Source of the DNA: an uncultured Bacteroidales bacterium
GTDB taxonomy: Bacteria > Bacteroidota > Bacteroidia > Bacteroidales > P3
DNA length: 16,259 nucleotides
Assembly (NCBI GenBank): GCA_937910265.1
Contig: CALEPD010000049.1
Coordinates: forward strand, 1 to 16,259
Direction: 5' to 3'
Positions 15,185 to 16,259 of this stretch are shown here, piece after piece. Position 1 is the stretch's first letter; every line of letters begins with the position of its first letter. The notes below the pieces were generated by a model. It made no database searches. It was not told where the DNA came from and saw only the letters and a list, made by a program, of their open reading frames with translations. Made by a program: the position numbers and the translations under genes.

Positions 15185-15487
15185 ATGAAAAAAGTGAAGA
15201 TTACTGCCGTAAGGCTGTCTGATTATAAGGATTTGCAGCAACAATTTGAAAATCCTATCCAGCACACTTGCGATGTGAAGGTGGGGGAGAGCTGGCTCTC
15301 CGAAAATGGTCAGTGTCCGCAAGGGTTGTGTCCAAGCGCGTGGGAGTCTATGCGCTACTTTGTCGAGACTTTGGCTGCAGGAGGTGGCAATTTCTACGAC
15401 GGTTGGATGAAAAATCCGCATAGCGCCATGATTAGTTGCAATGATGGCTTCCGTCCTGTCAGTTTTTACATCGAAACTGTTGAATAA
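15185..15487 (+). CDS. TIGR04076-like small cysteine-containing protein
   Basis: The 100-residue product resembles the TIGR04076 family of small uncharacterised proteins. Recognisable features are the MKKVKITAVR opening, Cys29, the segment C44-P-Q-G-L-C49-P-S-A-W (44-53), GGGNFYDGW (66-74), and the near-C-terminal C85-N-D-G-F-R-P-V (85-92). The repeated Cys positions suggest a metal or redox site, but the function is not known to me. I chose the ATG at 15185 rather than one ten codons earlier, because family members start at this MKK. It lies 14 bases before the MATE gene, so the two are likely co-transcribed. Confidence 0.8.
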   Translation: MKKVKITAVRLSDYKDLQQQFENPIQHTCDVKVGESWLSENGQCPQGLCPSAWESMRYFVETLAAGGGNFYDGWMKNPHSAMISCNDGFRPVSFYIETVE

Positions 15488-15501
15488 AATCTGATGATGC
15501 C

Positions 15502-16259
15502 ATGAATGTGATACTTACCGAGGGAACCCCCTGGAAGGTAATTGTGAAGTTTTCCATACCGTTGTTGGGTGCATTCATTCTGCAGCAACTCTACAACACT
15601 GTGGATATGCTGGTGATGGGTAACTTCGTTTCACAGGATGCTCTTTCTTCGGTTGGTGCAAGTGGCAATTTTCTGGGTGTCTTTATTACCATTGCCACAG
15701 GTCTCTCTTCGGGTATTACGGTTTGTGTGGCTAATGCTTTTGGTTCGCGAAAACACGACGATGTGCGTCGCTATGTGGGCTCCAGTTTGTTGCTCCAGAT
15801 GGCTTTGGGAGTGCTGATCTCGCTTTGTGCCATCGTGATTGCCCGACCTGTGTTGAGTGGCTTTGTCAAACTACCCTACCAACTGGTGCCCGACGCAGTG
15901 TTGTATGTAAACGTTTATATGTTTGGATTCATTTTCCAAATGACCTACAATGCTGTGGCTGGTATTCTCCGGGGACGCGGCGCCAGCCGCTCCCCGTTCT
16001 ATTTTTTGGTTATTGCATCACTTCTCAATATTGTTCTCGACATCCTGTTTGTTGCATTGTTCCATTGGGGTGTTGTGGGTGTGGCCATGGCAACTACCAT
16101 TTCACAAGCGGTATGCGCTATAGTGTCCTCGGTTTATCTTTTTAAGAAGTACCCGCAGTATCGCCCCACTGTTTGGTTCGACAAGACTAAACTCATTGAT
16201 CTAATCCGCACCAGTTTTCCGCTCATGATACAGGCGTTCATGCTGTATGTGGGGTTTAT
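15502..16259 (+). CDS. MATE-family efflux transporter, N-terminal half (3' end outside window)
   Basis: The frame runs open from ATG 15502 to the window end, giving 252 codons of a protein usually near 450. It begins MNVILTEGTPWKVIVKFSIP and shows MATE signatures: LQQLYNTVDMLVMGNFV (28-44), GASGNFLGV, SSGITVCVANAFGSRKHDD, and GILRGRGASRSPFYF (around 156-170). Membrane helices repeat in the expected pattern. MATE proteins export drugs or metabolites using Na+ or H+ gradients; the substrate is unknown. It follows the TIGR04076-like gene by 14 bases. Confidence 0.93.
   Translation, partial: MNVILTEGTPWKVIVKFSIPLLGAFILQQLYNTVDMLVMGNFVSQDALSSVGASGNFLGVFITIATGLSSGITVCVANAFGSRKHDDVRRYVGSSLLLQMALGVLISLCAIVIARPVLSGFVKLPYQLVPDAVLYVNVYMFGFIFQMTYNAVAGILRGRGASRSPFYFLVIASLLNIVLDILFVALFHWGVVGVAMATTISQAVCAIVSSVYLFKKYPQYRPTVWFDKTKLIDLIRTSFPLMIQAFMLYVGF

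Overview
The window looks like chromosomal DNA from an anaerobic, probably gut-type member of the Bacteroidales. The support is: several promoter -7 boxes of the Bacteroidetes form TAnnTTTG, few clear Shine-Dalgarno sequences, lipoproteins with short Bacteroidetes-style signals, and protein families common in that order (hemerythrin/LuxR regulator, SulP, YitT, NapH-like polyferredoxin, TIGR04076-like protein). I cannot assign a family or genus. I saw no rRNA, tRNA, CRISPR array or intact insertion sequence.

Layout. 1-612 (+) is the 3' part of a hemerythrin-HTH regulator. It converges on a SulP anion transporter (911-2611, -) across a strong bidirectional terminator. At about 2660-2705 a perfectly symmetric divergent promoter region separates SulP from a six-gene rightward cluster, 2722-8210: a NapH/NapG-like polyferredoxin, a YitT-family membrane protein, a Nudix hydrolase, a Tat-signal lipoprotein aldo/keto reductase with two ferredoxin-type clusters, tatA and tatC. 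Next come a secreted protein of unknown function (8304-8963, +) and, convergent to it, a leftward group of endonuclease IV (nfo), a small GNAT-like protein and a lipoprotein (9131-10802). A 760-base AT-rich gap follows, holding a possible MITE or IS remnant. Then there are leftward genes for a second lipoprotein (11564-12343), a CPBP-type intramembrane protease with an extra C-terminal domain (12612-13868) and an SGNH hydrolase (14133-14897). The window ends with a rightward pair: a TIGR04076-like protein and the N-terminal half of a MATE transporter.

The most coherent system is 2722-8210. A minimal Tat translocase (TatA plus TatC, no TatB seen) lies directly behind a gene whose product starts with a classic twin-arginine lipoprotein signal and carries a complete aldo/keto reductase catalytic tetrad plus two [4Fe-4S] motifs. 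The first gene of the cluster fuses a NapH-like membrane electron-transfer domain to a NapG-like ferredoxin, with a twin-arginine-like sequence at the junction. My inference is an extracytoplasmic redox pathway: quinol or another membrane donor to polyferredoxin to the Fe-S aldo/keto reductase lipoprotein, with Tat exporting the folded, cofactor-loaded parts. The substrate is unknown. The roles of the YitT and Nudix genes in it are unclear.
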